This document shows positions 23,101 to 34,279 of a stretch of DNA of 64,000 bases, piece after piece. The DNA comes from Dermanyssus gallinae (taxonomy: Eukaryota > Arthropoda > Arachnida > Mesostigmata > Dermanyssidae), in the NCBI GenBank assembly GCA_003439945.1, contig QVRM01002396.1:1-64000 (forward strand). Reading direction: 5' to 3'. The notes beneath the pieces are model-generated. The model was not told the origin of the DNA. It did no database searches and was given only the letters and a program-made list of their open reading frames with translations. Position 1 is the first letter of the stretch, and the number at the start of each line of letters is the position of its first letter. A program made the translations under genes and the position numbers.

Positions 23101-25479
23101 TTCAGTAGTGACTGTTGTTACATCGTCCCTCTCTTCAGTGAGCGTTCTCTGCACCGCATCCTGATTTTCCCCTATTAACGCCCCCTCGGTTGTTTCGCTG
23201 GCAACCTATGTTCTCTCTGGAGAAGAATCAACCTGCGATACACGCATGCCTTTGTTGCGAGTGTCTTCCATTGAGCTTGATGCGGCGCGCTTCCCACAGC
23301 GGAAGAGATGGTTTTTAAAGGGTAGCACGTCCAGGCGTTTAGTCCCACATTATCCCCACTGACATCAGAGAGTGCGTAAAGGCTTATTAAAGCTTAAAAA
23401 TGATCTAAGCATTGCTCGAGTGTATAACGCGATCAAGCGCGAACAATATTGAATAACGGCAAAAACTTTTCTGCGTTTATTTTGATCAGGGGAGCGTCTT
23501 TGATAGGGTTCATCATTACATTCTTTGGCAAAAATATATTAGTTTGACCCCTAGTCACGCTATAAGGACTTAAGGCATGTCTAAGCATGTGTCATCGGCG
23601 TGCCATTGGCCACGGTGCTACTTATATCGCCTTCCCTATATGAGTACGTGTTAACAATGTCACCACGCCCCCCATATTGAATGTTTGCTACGAAAACAGC
23701 AATGATAAATAGTAGAGAGCACTACTGTATAGGGTAAAATTTGATAGCTCTCATGAGTTATAAGGATGTATGGTTGTTTGGCTGTTTGGCTGTGCATCGA
23801 CATATGGAAATCCCAGGAAGAATAGCCAATAAATGAATCATGGACGAAGGCGAACATAAAAAGAGAGATAATGCTTGCCGTTTTCCTGTTCTACCTGTTG
23901 TTTGTGTTTAAGACAGAATGCCACGCAAAAAGTAAAAGCAAGCAGACTCAATGCGAGCCCGTCATCAGGGCCTCTGCCGTGTTCGAACGTGAAAGCAATG
24001 CTTCGCGTTTTTTTAGAGTAGAGTTGCATACAGATTTCCCAAGGTGGGCTGTCATGGCTCTGTTGCTAATGCCGCGGCGATTTATATATATATATTCCTC
24101 GATTGCGTGTATCTTAGAGCTAGTGGGACATGAACAAACTATGGCAATAGGGGCCACTAAAGCCTAGAATAGGCTGCTTTCAGGCCTGCCCGGGCATCGT
24201 TTAGGCCACTATCTAAGAAAATCGTTTGTAGTAAACTGAGTTAGCTAATAGAGTAGACCCTTCGGGAGGGGCAGAAACGTCTTCATTTAACTACTCACGT
24301 CGACACATAGCATTTTGAGGGGTAAAAGATGAACTTCGTCACGGAAGTTGCCTCTACACCGAAGGTCGTATTGTGCGAGCTGCTAGAAATAGATAGTTAT
24401 ATATGACGCATCGGTTGGGCAGAGATACTGGCGCTACAGAGCTTTCAACGATAATTGTAAAAAATCTAGAAATCGCAAACTGTAGACAAAATGAGTGACT
24501 AACGTGGTTCTGCAATTTACCTACTACGGGATACATTTAAATATCTGTCCGAAGATTCCAAACGAGATTGCTTCGCTCTAAAATGAAACGATATAATTCA
24601 AGCAATTTAGACCGCTTACTTACAATGCCTCTTTTGTGTTCTAAGACAGGCACAACATATAGCCATAGGCAAGAGCTTACTTTTTGTTGACCCATTAATT
24701 TACATCCCTTCCGTACTTACAGATTTATTTGTTAAGTCGTACAGCCTCTGGAGGACTTAGTGAGAATCCCATTCGAAATCATTTTGACACGCATGTTAGC
24801 CCTAAATGCCTAGGGCCGAGTCGACGACACGACGCACCGCTCTAGAAAGCGTGTGTTCAAATCAGGCTGTGGTTGCATATGCTCTATATCGTTTGTCTGT
24901 TAGATCTGATTGGGCACTATCTGCTGCTACATTCCTATACTGGACGAACTTGCTATAAGCTGAATTTGAGGACATCTGACCTGGATAAAGGTGGAAAAGA
25001 AGCAATTATAACCTTGGTCACCATAGAAGAATTGTCTTTTACTGCAAGTGTAAGCTGGTAGTGTGGGGCCCCAGTCACCAAATACCAGTAATGTCATTTT
25101 GCCCTTCTCAGTAGGCAAGTGCTGTTGGCACTACTACAAACTGCATAGAGGGTGTAATAACCCGATTTATTGGTCGCGCTCGTCCTCCGTAGCCAGAGTG
25201 CTCGTTGACATACACACGCGAATAATTCGTTCTTTCTCGGTTAGAACACGCCTACTGAATATCGTAATCGTACCAGTCGTCAAGTGAAATTTCTCATCAT
25301 TGTAACTAGAGTGAGTAGGCTGAGTGAAGTTGGCGGGGTACAGTCGCGTAGGTTGACGACAACGGCTCGCAACCGCTTGGCTCCCACTGGGCACCGGCGG
25401 TGTGTATGCACGTATTGAGGCCTTTGCACTTAGCTAACGGCCTCGAGTAGATGCTGCAGCACTCGGTTGTGGTCGGCGG
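23101..25479. other. Long intergenic stretch, no gene seen
   Basis: No conserved coding block is found on either strand. The region near 24795-24875 has spaced sequences resembling RNA polymerase III A and B boxes (see the separate entry). Confidence 0.4.
24808..24870 (+). other. Possible tRNA-derived SINE remnant
   Basis: An A-box-like gggccgagtcga is followed about 35 bases later by a B-box-like gttcaaatc. This spacing resembles tRNA-derived promoters. No cloverleaf could be folded convincingly and no poly-A or terminator defines the ends, so it is weak. Confidence 0.25.
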
Positions 25480-25670
25480 TCCATTTCGGGAGATCAGCTC
25501 GTCCATGTTTCGGTCTAGCTTTTCTGGGCTATGTCGCTCTCTACACAGTGGTGGTCACTGAGGATTACCTTATCAGTCAGCACTGCCCGTCGCGCAAGTT
25601 TACCTGCCTGGCCCCGGCGGCAACTTCCTAGGTCGATCACGGAGCCTCTGTAAACCTGGTGCTATGTCGG
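25480..25670 (-). pseudogene. Scrap of an R1/jockey-type endonuclease domain
   Basis: Read on the minus strand from about 25653, the sequence gives YRGSVIDL and then, in the same frame, KVILSDHHCVESDI near 25560. The R-G-S-x-I-D-L block followed about 30 residues later by S-D-H-H is the C-terminal half of the APE-type endonuclease of R1/jockey-like ORF2. A stop follows at once. No reverse transcriptase is recognisable beside it. Confidence 0.5.
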
Positions 25671-26219
25671 TCAGTCCCTCATGTTGCAGAGGACAATGTG
25701 AATGTCGTGTTTCCGTGTAAGGCACTTAAACAGCTTGCAAAATCCCCGACCTTTACCCTGCTTTGATAGGTAGCAGGATATGGGAGCAGACTTAGTAAAG
25801 GCTCACTGATTACACAACGTGGAGACTTTAGACGTGACATGATAAAAAAATCATAGGACAGCTCCATGCTTGAATTATTGGAGTACCATAGAGCAGTTAA
25901 CTTACGTGTTTCAGCCTATCCTTTATCACCGGACTCCTGTATCTGGCAAAATGACACACTGCGCCCCCTTAGAGACGTCTCTAAACAAGGAGACTCGTTA
26001 TACTTGTCTTAAGCACAAAATCCTCTCGTACACCGGTTCCAACCAATCCTACAAAACACTGCGCCACCGTTATCGCGGCCCTAAGTTTGTTCGCCATCAC
26101 TTGGACAGGTAGATGTACGCATCTCTCTGCTTAAATGAACGCACATAGGTCTTCGAAAATCTGGCTTATCTCGTTTAGGTGCCCATCGTGCGTGTCTTCT
26201 TCGTCTCATATTCCGTAAC
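25671..26219. other. Intergenic DNA, no gene seen
   Basis: Short frames on both strands show no conserved motif. Confidence 0.4.
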
Positions 26220-26515
26220 AACTGCAAGGGCCTGCTGAGGCTCTTCTTGCTGTGGGCCCTTGTTCAGTTGCCCCAGTTCAGGAGGGGGGTGGCGGCAATG
26301 GTTGCTCTGGTGGTCTGATTGGCCAACTTAAGTAGTAATATTAAATATTATTTTTTTAAAAAGAACTTATACCTAGTAAGGTTCGACAAACAAAAAATTG
26401 TAAGGACAAGTAGTTTACAACTCTCCTTAACAAACCTTGGAGTAATGGTCACGCTGCCTTTTTAATTTGCATAGGGAGTAGGGCTTTAGGCGCCCTTAAA
26501 ATGTGGCATCATGCT
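26220..26515. repeat. Diverged tandem repeat, unit 1 (~305 bp)
   Basis: This unit and the next share ordered blocks: ctgca at the start, gctgtg then cgcccttgt, ggttgctctggtggtctgat, aaatatta, agtaatggtcacgctgc, and tttgcataggga. The repeat distance is 303-308 bp depending on the block. No coding potential is visible. Confidence 0.8.
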
Positions 26516-26815
26516 CTGCAGCGGCTAAATAGACCTGTTTCGGTTCCTCCTGCTGTGCGCCCTTGTCCGGTTTAAATTCTGCTTAATATCTCTCTACTTG
26601 CGGATGATGGTTGCTCTGGTGGTCTGATTGGTTAACTTGGGTAATGATACTAAATATTACTTTAAACAAAAGCCTTAGATCATCTAGTAAGGTTTGATCA
26701 CCAAAATTAGTAAAGATAAGTGGTCTAGAACACACCTTGACAGACCTTGAAGTAATGGTCACGCTGCATTATAAGTTTGCATAGGGAATACGGATTTAGG
26801 CGCTAAGCCGAGTGA
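26516..26815. repeat. Diverged tandem repeat, unit 2 (~305 bp)
   Basis: This is the second unit of the pair, in the same orientation as the first. It ends near tttaggcgctaag, matching tttaggcgccctt in unit 1. Confidence 0.8.
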
Positions 26816-27929
26816 ATCCCATGACAAAGACGTTTGACATTACTTTGTTGAATCATACATAGCGCGAACGCTACCAAACCCGTGCACGCAAAAACGTGCA
26901 TTAAGAATTACCGTCAACTGGCATGGTATTTAGACGCTAGATAGCGTGCCTAACGATCGCATAAGACCAGTCATACAACGCGATAGACAAACCATATGAC
27001 CTCTTCCTTAACTACAGGCTTAAAAAACAACGAACCGTAAATTATTATGTTGGTATTATCGCTAATACTGTGGTGTCACTGTAATAGTCGCTAGATCCAT
27101 CAGACGTTACAGGCTTTCCAATCGCACGAGCATATCCACGACGACAGCTTGAGCTGCTGACATTTAATGGCGGCTGTAGGATTTATCATAATGCATAAGT
27201 CAAACATTATTTAAAAAAAAGTTACTGTTAGATGCCTAAAAGCCTAGCGCCTAGCAGTTACTAATATAGTGCCTACTACAAGAGTCTTTTACGGCAGGCC
27301 AGGTGAACCGTAAGTGTGCAGGCTAAACAACTTTCCGTGAGGCTTCAGTGTGTTAATAGCCTTGGCTGCACGGACGCAGCCAACGACATAACGTAAATTT
27401 TATAGGCACGTTCGTTGACACCGTCCTTCCAGGCACTGCCCATTAGGGGAGGCAACCACAAAAGCAGCTGTTACGCACGTAATCTACGTAAGAGACCTGC
27501 CGGGACCATCGACTGGTCGCTTCTTGTACAATACCCTTTTACCTCACCTCATCTACGCGTTTCGATTATTGGAGTCAAACTTCAATCAAGTGATTGAAGT
27601 TGATTGAAGCTAAACCGCAAATAAATTATAATGCCACTAGCAAGATACATGTCTTAACGAGTGAATTAAGCAGAATAACGACGTTTGGGCTTATCTCACG
27701 GCTCGACAGAAACAAAGGCAGACCGAGATAGAAGGCTACCAGAACGTTTTTCTTTGTTGAAACGATAGGCTTAGGCTGGCGCCTCATGAGTGACTAAAAG
27801 GCCCATATCAAGGCCTATAAGGACATCAGCCTCTCTAATCGTGAAATTTCCCTTTGATTGGGCCGTTGTCCCCAAGTAGTGAATAACTTTATTAATTTAG
27901 GTAAAAATTACGCCGTAAAAAATAGTTCC
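26816..27929. other. Intergenic DNA, no gene seen
   Basis: AT-rich sequence without a recognisable coding block. Confidence 0.4.
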
Positions 27930-28745
27930 GGGCGTCCAAATGCCATTTCGGAACGAAACAAGCTGCAATTCTGAAGAAAGCATCGAACTCTGCGCCCTCG
28001 GCAAGGGCAATTGCGGCGGCGGCCTACGTACAAACGAACGTGCAAAATATGCAAAACTTCCTAAGGAAGACACATTGGCTTACGAAAAAAAACACAGGAA
28101 AAAACAACGATTGGCCGCTGAACGATGAAAGCTCGTCTTGACTTTGCCCACGATTCGATGGACCACTGAGTGCCCACGATACGATGTCATGGACCACTGA
28201 GTGACACAGAGTGCTCTTTTCGGATGAAAAAGTTTAACTTTGATAAACCGGCTCGATTTAACTATTATTTGCACGATGTCCGCAAGAAAGAACGAATTTT
28301 GTTAAAACGTCGCTCAGGTGGCGGTTGAGTGATGATCTGGGCCGCTGTCGGATATCATACAAAGTCGTCGATTGTGTTTTTAGACGGTCGTGTTTATTCG
28401 GCGCGCTATAGGGATTTACTAAAAGAGCAATCGGCGCATTTTGAGCTGATGGGAAGGGGGCAGACTTCATTTTTCAACACGATAACGCCCCAATTCACAC
28501 CGCTAGGCTGATCGTGAGCTGGTTCGACCGACGTCACATTGAGGTCCTACGCTGGCCTGCACCTGATCTTAATATCATCCAGAATGTGTGGAGCTGGCTC
28601 GCACGATAAATTTACACCGACGAAAGACAATTTTCGAGGCTTGGAACGACCTCTTGCAAAACGTCATCTAACATTTGTTCAACACTATATCAAACCGAAT
28701 TTGTGCGGTTATCCGACTTAACGGGAAGTTCACTGAGTATTATGT
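27930..28745 (+). pseudogene. Tc1/Tc3-like transposase remnant
   Basis: From 28214, FRMKKFNFDKPARFNYYLHD matches the segment around the first catalytic Asp of Tc1-like transposases (usually SDEKKFNLDGPDGF); here the DE pair has become RM. VMIWAAVGYHTKSSIVFLDG follows near 28330. In a second frame FQHDNAPIHTARLIVSWFD keeps the second Asp (near 28477). The third catalytic residue appears as Gln in PDLNIIQNVWSWLAR, where Glu is expected (IIENVW). An in-frame stop and frameshifts also occur. The upstream frame at 27940-28128 may be the DNA-binding part. It is a dead copy. Confidence 0.75.
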
Positions 28746-29537
28746 ATAGTTGCTGGGTGCCGTGAAATGAGCCCAAACGCCGTTAGTCCGCTTAATTCGC
28801 TCATTAAGACATGTATCTTGCTAGTGGGATTATCATTTTTTCGCGGTGTAGCTGTGCCAAATGTGGAAATCGCGTGGTTCAAAGTAATCCGATACCCCGG
28901 TTATAATAAATGCGAGATTTGTGGCAAACATGGGTCGCCCTATATTTTTTTTTAGGGACTGTATATATATGTGTGTGTGCGGTCACGATGAAGCGTCCTT
29001 TGTGCCAACGCCCTCGGCTTGATTCTTATTTTCAATCCTACCACCCACACCAAGAAACTGGCTCTGCTATCCATCGCCTTGGAAGGGCTGAGCCTACCCG
29101 ACATATGGGCCACTGCCAATTCGGTAGTAGTGATCTCTACAAGTACTAGGTAACGAACCTGGTGTGAGACATGCTCTCCGGGGACGCGTGGGTGGTGCCA
29201 TTTCGTTCACGGCGTCAGGCATCGACTAAACGTGCCGCGAACACAGAAGGAACTTATAAAATTTGAGTTCGAAGAACATGTGGACGAAATTCAGCTCCAA
29301 AAGCTTCTCCGTGTTGGCTCTGACAGCGCTGAGAAGGCTAGACTCAGAGTCGTGTTGTGCCGTAGCGCCTGGGCATGGCTTACGGGCCTAAAATAATAAC
29401 TTTTTTTTTTCGAGGAGCTTGTTTTTAATTCTAGACTATAATATGCCCCTACGGACTTGGAATCGCCGTTAGGTATACCTTTATTGCAACGAGGGCCGAG
29501 CATGTTCAGATTCCTAAGGTTTCCCCCACAACAATCG
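28746..29537. other. Intergenic DNA, no gene seen
   Basis: No conserved coding block or RNA gene was recognised on either strand. Confidence 0.4.
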
Positions 29538-29568
29538 TTGTGGCAGCATGGCGGCTACCACAAGCAGC
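29538..29568 (+). repeat. 31-bp direct repeat, copy 1, containing a short palindrome
   Basis: The sequence starts ttgtggcagcatggcggcta. It recurs at 29986-30016 in the same orientation with one mismatch. Each copy is itself a near-palindrome (ttgtggcagc against gctaccacaa, one mismatch), so it could fold into a small hairpin. Confidence 0.9.
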
Positions 29569-29732
29569 GACATTTGTAGCGGCGGTGGCTTGGGCGGCAA
29601 ACGCACTGTTCGAAACGGGGTGTTGCCATGGCAACCATGGTTAGCAAAAACAATCGTAAGTTCGATCGCCGGTTTTGCTGGTTGTATTTGTTGGACGTGG
29701 TTGGCATTGCCCAGCTGCTACATACCTAGCGC

Positions 29733-29774
29733 ACTGGAATTATATAGGCTGGAGAAAGCCTATATAATTCCAGT
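29733..29774. repeat. Perfect 18-bp inverted repeat with 6-base loop
   Basis: The left arm actggaattatataggct (29733-29750) and the right arm at 29757-29774 are exact reverse complements, separated by ggagaa. It lies between the two 31-bp repeats. It is short for a miRNA precursor. Confidence 0.95.
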
Positions 29775-29853
29775 ACGAGAATGCAATGACTGTGATAGAT
29801 GCATTTGGACGATAAAGTCCGTGGTTACGGCATATCGAGGATTAACAATGCCC

Positions 29854-29880
<27 letters not shown>
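29854..29880. repeat. (AT)n microsatellite
   Basis: About 27 bases of AT dinucleotides lie between the hairpin and the second 31-bp repeat. Confidence 0.9.
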
Positions 29881-29886
<6 letters not shown>

Positions 29887-29985
29887 CGTGCCACAGGCAA
29901 CTTAGCCCATTACGAGCGTCTAAAATGTAGTTGTCAGAGCGTAAAAAATAATTAAATAAACAAAAAAAAGTTTTCCTAACAGTCC

Positions 29986-30016
29986 TTGTGGCAGCATGCC
30001 GGCTACCACAAGCAGC
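29986..30016 (+). repeat. 31-bp direct repeat, copy 2
   Basis: It differs from copy 1 at one base (atgccggct for atggcggct). The two copies enclose a 417-bp interval holding a perfect hairpin and an (AT)n run, which could be a small non-autonomous element. Confidence 0.9.
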
Positions 30017-32280
30017 CATATGGTTTATCATCTATCCTCACGAAGCATCGTAAGCAAACAACAAGGATCAAATCGGCGACGCCCCGGTAGATGATAACCA
30101 CGACTAGCGCACCAACCAGCCCTTCAGACCGCGCTGCGTACAGGGCTGGCACGGCCTGTCAGAGTCAAGAAGTGCTGGGCGGAGAGCGAGACACACAGCC
30201 GTCACTAATGGACACTAAGTCAGTCACCGGCCGGCCCCGGAACAACGAACTTCGGTACATGTACATTTAAGTCAACTGTGTCGCCCATGTACCGCCTACA
30301 GCGTTCTGAACAATGGGATTGCAAAGCCAAAGTGCACGAACAGTATATGCTAGTTATGGGCCTATGCTTCGTAGAGATTAAATGCAGCAAGTATGTTGCG
30401 TTAATACCTAAGGAAATACGTTTTCGTAGCAGTGAAAAAAATTAATGAAAGTGAAAATATAGATATTTTAAAGCAATTTCGTATTAGCAAAAATAGTAGC
30501 AATATCAGACTGATGCACCGAGATTCGACATGATAATACAATATTAAATGATTAAGATATTTTTAACATTAGGAATGCCAATACACTAATCTGTAGAAAT
30601 GTGAATTTATTGCTGTCAATTGCTGTCAATAGATCCTGCAATGACTGCTTTTTATTAAAAGCAGTCATTGCGGTACCCGCAGTTAGAGTAGCTAGTTATT
30701 GAGCAATATTAATAATAACTATAAATGAATTTAGTAATATGTGAAACGTTACCTTGACGTTAGACTTTCTAATAATTTACTAGCCAACCGACTTTATCCA
30801 GTTTTGGGGACGGGCGGAGTACTATTTGCTTCTTTCTGCGTTTGTGTAGAATCTCACATCATTACGCTGAAACGCATTTCCATGAGCTCCAGCCGTTACC
30901 GCTCGGGACGCCAAGAAAATGAATGAAGAATGTTGTAACACGGAGTCTTCTGTGCTGAAGCAGAGGCTTAGCGCCCTATTCAACGAAGCATAAGTAAGTT
31001 CTGAGTAAACACGCTTGCCTGTAGGCATCTAGTTACAGCTAAGTCGCCTGCCATGTTGCCCATTAGCTCTATCTTTAAAAAAATCGTATGTTAAAAGACC
31101 GTAAATGTGTGTACAACCACGCAATTTTTGGGCTGGCAGCACATCATACGTAATGATTAGTTAAGTCGTACAAATCAGACGCTGCAAGGATATGCACGAT
31201 TTGATCATGCAGTTTACTAAGCAGTAAATGAACAAATAATAATTTATCATATATAGTAATTATAAGTATCTAATTTTTCTATTACGTTTCCGATCGTACG
31301 GACAAATAATCCATGTAAAATGTGATAACGAAACGTAAAAACCATATAATAAGACCACAGCAAAACTCTAACGGTCGGCTTCAGATAAACGCCCTGCCTT
31401 AAAGGAAATACCAAACACAATTAATGAGATCGGTGCTATTAATAGCTGGCTCAAAACAGTTTCAATCGGTTGAGGTTTTCTTCAAGGGAACCTAATATAG
31501 TAATTGTATTTTAATTATTTTCTATAGCAATAACAAACATTATAGTAAAAACAGCAACGAGTGGCAACGGTGACAACCACAACAACAAATATAACATAAC
31601 AAAATATTTAAGGCATAACCAAATACTAAAATATTATTTTTATTTCATATCATTTTATAGCTGAAGTAGCTGTGACTGTTGAGAGCCATAACTATCATTC
31701 TGAAATTCAAAATGTGTCTGAGATCCTAACCCACGTAAAAACCACCACCACTACCTCTTAAACTTCTCAATAGGCAAGCAGCCTGTTCGTTTTGGTCACC
31801 TGCATAAACAAAAACTTGCTGAACATGCCTGCTGTTTCTCTAGTGGTACTGGCCAGCAAATTAATATACTTAACCCGGACACTCAACACGCGAAACATGT
31901 GGAGAAGGAAGTGCCTAAAGCATTCAACTAAATAGAGCTAAAAAGTACTAACACGGGCACATAAGATATGTTCTTGATTACGCGGATTCAAGGTTCAAGG
32001 TTTTTCATATAGTGACGCTGTGCACTTTGCGATTGTTTGTTCTATACCGCGCAACTAATTAGTATATAATATAACTTATTAAACTGTTACTTTAACATGT
32101 TAATAGTAGTATTATGTTAGCGTAATAATAATGTGATTATTTACCAAGGTACGCCAATACGTGGGACCGCAGTGCAGGCCACTGCAGTAACAGAGTGGGA
32201 GCGGCAAAACGCACATTTCCCATACTCTTCTACGGCCAGCGATTTGAGGCGATACCCGACGAAGAATAACTGCCATCATC
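30017..32280. other. Long AT-rich intergenic stretch
   Basis: No coding block was recognised. It contains an 11-bp direct duplication (attgctgtca twice, 30609-30630) next to a perfect hairpin at 30638-30671. Confidence 0.4.
30638..30671. repeat. Perfect 15-bp inverted repeat with 4-base loop
   Basis: The arms gcaatgactgctttt (30638-30652) and aaaagcagtcattgc (30657-30671) flank a tatt loop. The hairpin is immediately preceded by the attgctgtca tandem duplication. Confidence 0.95.
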
Positions 32281-32329
32281 ATCATAATCATCACCATCAT
32301 CATCACCATCATCATAATCGTCATCATTT
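32274..32329. repeat. CAT-rich microsatellite
   Basis: An imperfect run of cat/cac/aat triplets lies about 90 bases before the (GTT)n array. Confidence 0.85.
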
Positions 32330-32419
32330 ATCCTGCTCGCCTTTCTCATCCCGGGCCCGGGATGGACCGTTACGGCAGTAACGATAAGGACACCGTCAGC
32401 ACCACCACCACAGTTGCGA

Positions 32420-32790
<371 letters not shown>

Positions 32791-32828
32791 TGCTATTTGA
32801 CCACTGCTAATACAGCCTCTAGCGTTAT

Positions 32829-32856
32829 TGTCGTCGTCGTCGTCGTCATCGTCGTG
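32829..32856. repeat. (GTC)n microsatellite
   Basis: A short run of gtc triplets follows the (GTT)n array by about 40 bases, making a cluster of three different trinucleotide repeats within 600 bp. Confidence 0.85.
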
Positions 32857-34079
32857 GTCATTTTTCAAACGGCCTGCCCGTTTGTATTCGGCTTGGACGT
32901 CACCCTAGATGGAGCATTATCATTCTGCTATCGAAGCAATACGCTCGCCCGCGTACCCAAACAAACAAGCAGGACCAGCGGTTTTCTACTACAACAGCCA
33001 CCTATTATACTCCGTAGACACTGCCCGTGAGCATGGCTGGCAATCTTTGCCGTCTCTCCATTACTCGACGACCGTACGTATGGTGTGCATAAATCAAAGC
33101 GAACCTCGAAACTTAAAAAAAAAACTCTTTCCATTATCCAGAGCAGTGGTCGTTTTCTGTACCCCGTTCGGAGAATATTTCGGCTAACCGTATCTAATTC
33201 ACCTGATTCAAAACACACAATCATCTGCCAATCTCTTGCTTTTTAGCTTACATAAATATGTCAACATTTGTACACAGTTAATTAAATAAAAAATTCACAA
33301 AGGTGGAAAGCGCGACTATATTATTATGGATATACAGATAAAAGAAAACCGTATTATTTCAGAAAGTTTAGATTTTTTTAATGGAAAGATCGCCTGATTT
33401 ACAGTGTTCAATATATTCCACATGTACGCATCTAATATATATATATGCACAAACATCGGATGTTCGTTGCTTTAAGAAATTGGCATGCCATTTTGCGAAA
33501 AATTATATTCCAAGCAAAACGTAACGAGAAGCTAGTGCTTAAGCAAACAATACCCTGGCAACGACAAATTCACTACTAAAGCAGTACCGTAGGCACTCGA
33601 TCATGTTAAGAAATCATGTTAATAATCTAAAATGAACCTCTACTACCGTCATGCAGCACAGGCTTCACAAGCTTGTTCAAAAAGGTTTCTAAGTTTAATA
33701 CTATTTAAGAAGAACTACCAGGCTGGTTAACTGGAAAAAGCCGTCAAAACTGCTGCTACCTAGACCCTGTACTTCGCAAATAGAGTTTGGGGCATAAAAC
33801 AAGTCGGTTCACAGTGTTCTTTAAAACTTGCCTGGCAACAAGGTCTACTTGCCGTACTTAGAGCAGTAGTCGTTGGAACCTGCCTAGAAGCAAATGCTTA
33901 CGCCGACCGACAAACACTTTTACTTCAAAGATTCGGAGTACACTTATTTTCTGTCCCACGCTTGTGCAGTCTTTTACACATATTTTACGCCTAATATCAA
34001 TAGCCAGCGACGATCAAAGCATTTAACAGTTAAAGTAAGAAGGCATTCTCATGCATTCTCCCTGGCGCGTCTTTACAAG
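32857..34079. other. Intergenic DNA before copy B
   Basis: No conserved block was recognised. The last part may be degenerate ORF1 of copy B. Confidence 0.4.
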
Positions 34080-34279
34080 TCGCTTCTGCTGGGCCTGCTA
34101 TCGGGTCCCCAAACTACCTCACTGCTGGCCTGCGCGATCAGCTTAAAGACGCTCTGCTGTCAGCTGTAACTTCAAGTTTGGCTGGTCTGCGTCCGCCCGA
34201 AACGGATCCCGCGATGACAGCTGCCTCCCCTGTGGTCGCATGCGACATCGCTCTGAAGTCTCCTCCGGCCTCGCAATGA
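34080..34279 (+). pseudogene. C-terminal end of ORF1, copy B
   Basis: The frame containing LTAGLRDQLKDALLSAVTSS (near 34120) matches the C-terminal helical block of copy C ORF1 (FRGQLELALRSALEV). It runs to TGA at 34277-34279. The RRM-like region and zinc knuckles are not recognisable upstream, so ORF1 is truncated at its 5' side. The stop overlaps the ATG of ORF2 as ATGA. Confidence 0.65.

Noticed and set aside
29733..29774. miRNA precursor
   Set aside because: The stem is perfect but only 18 bp with a 6-base loop, shorter than typical precursors, and there is no expression evidence.
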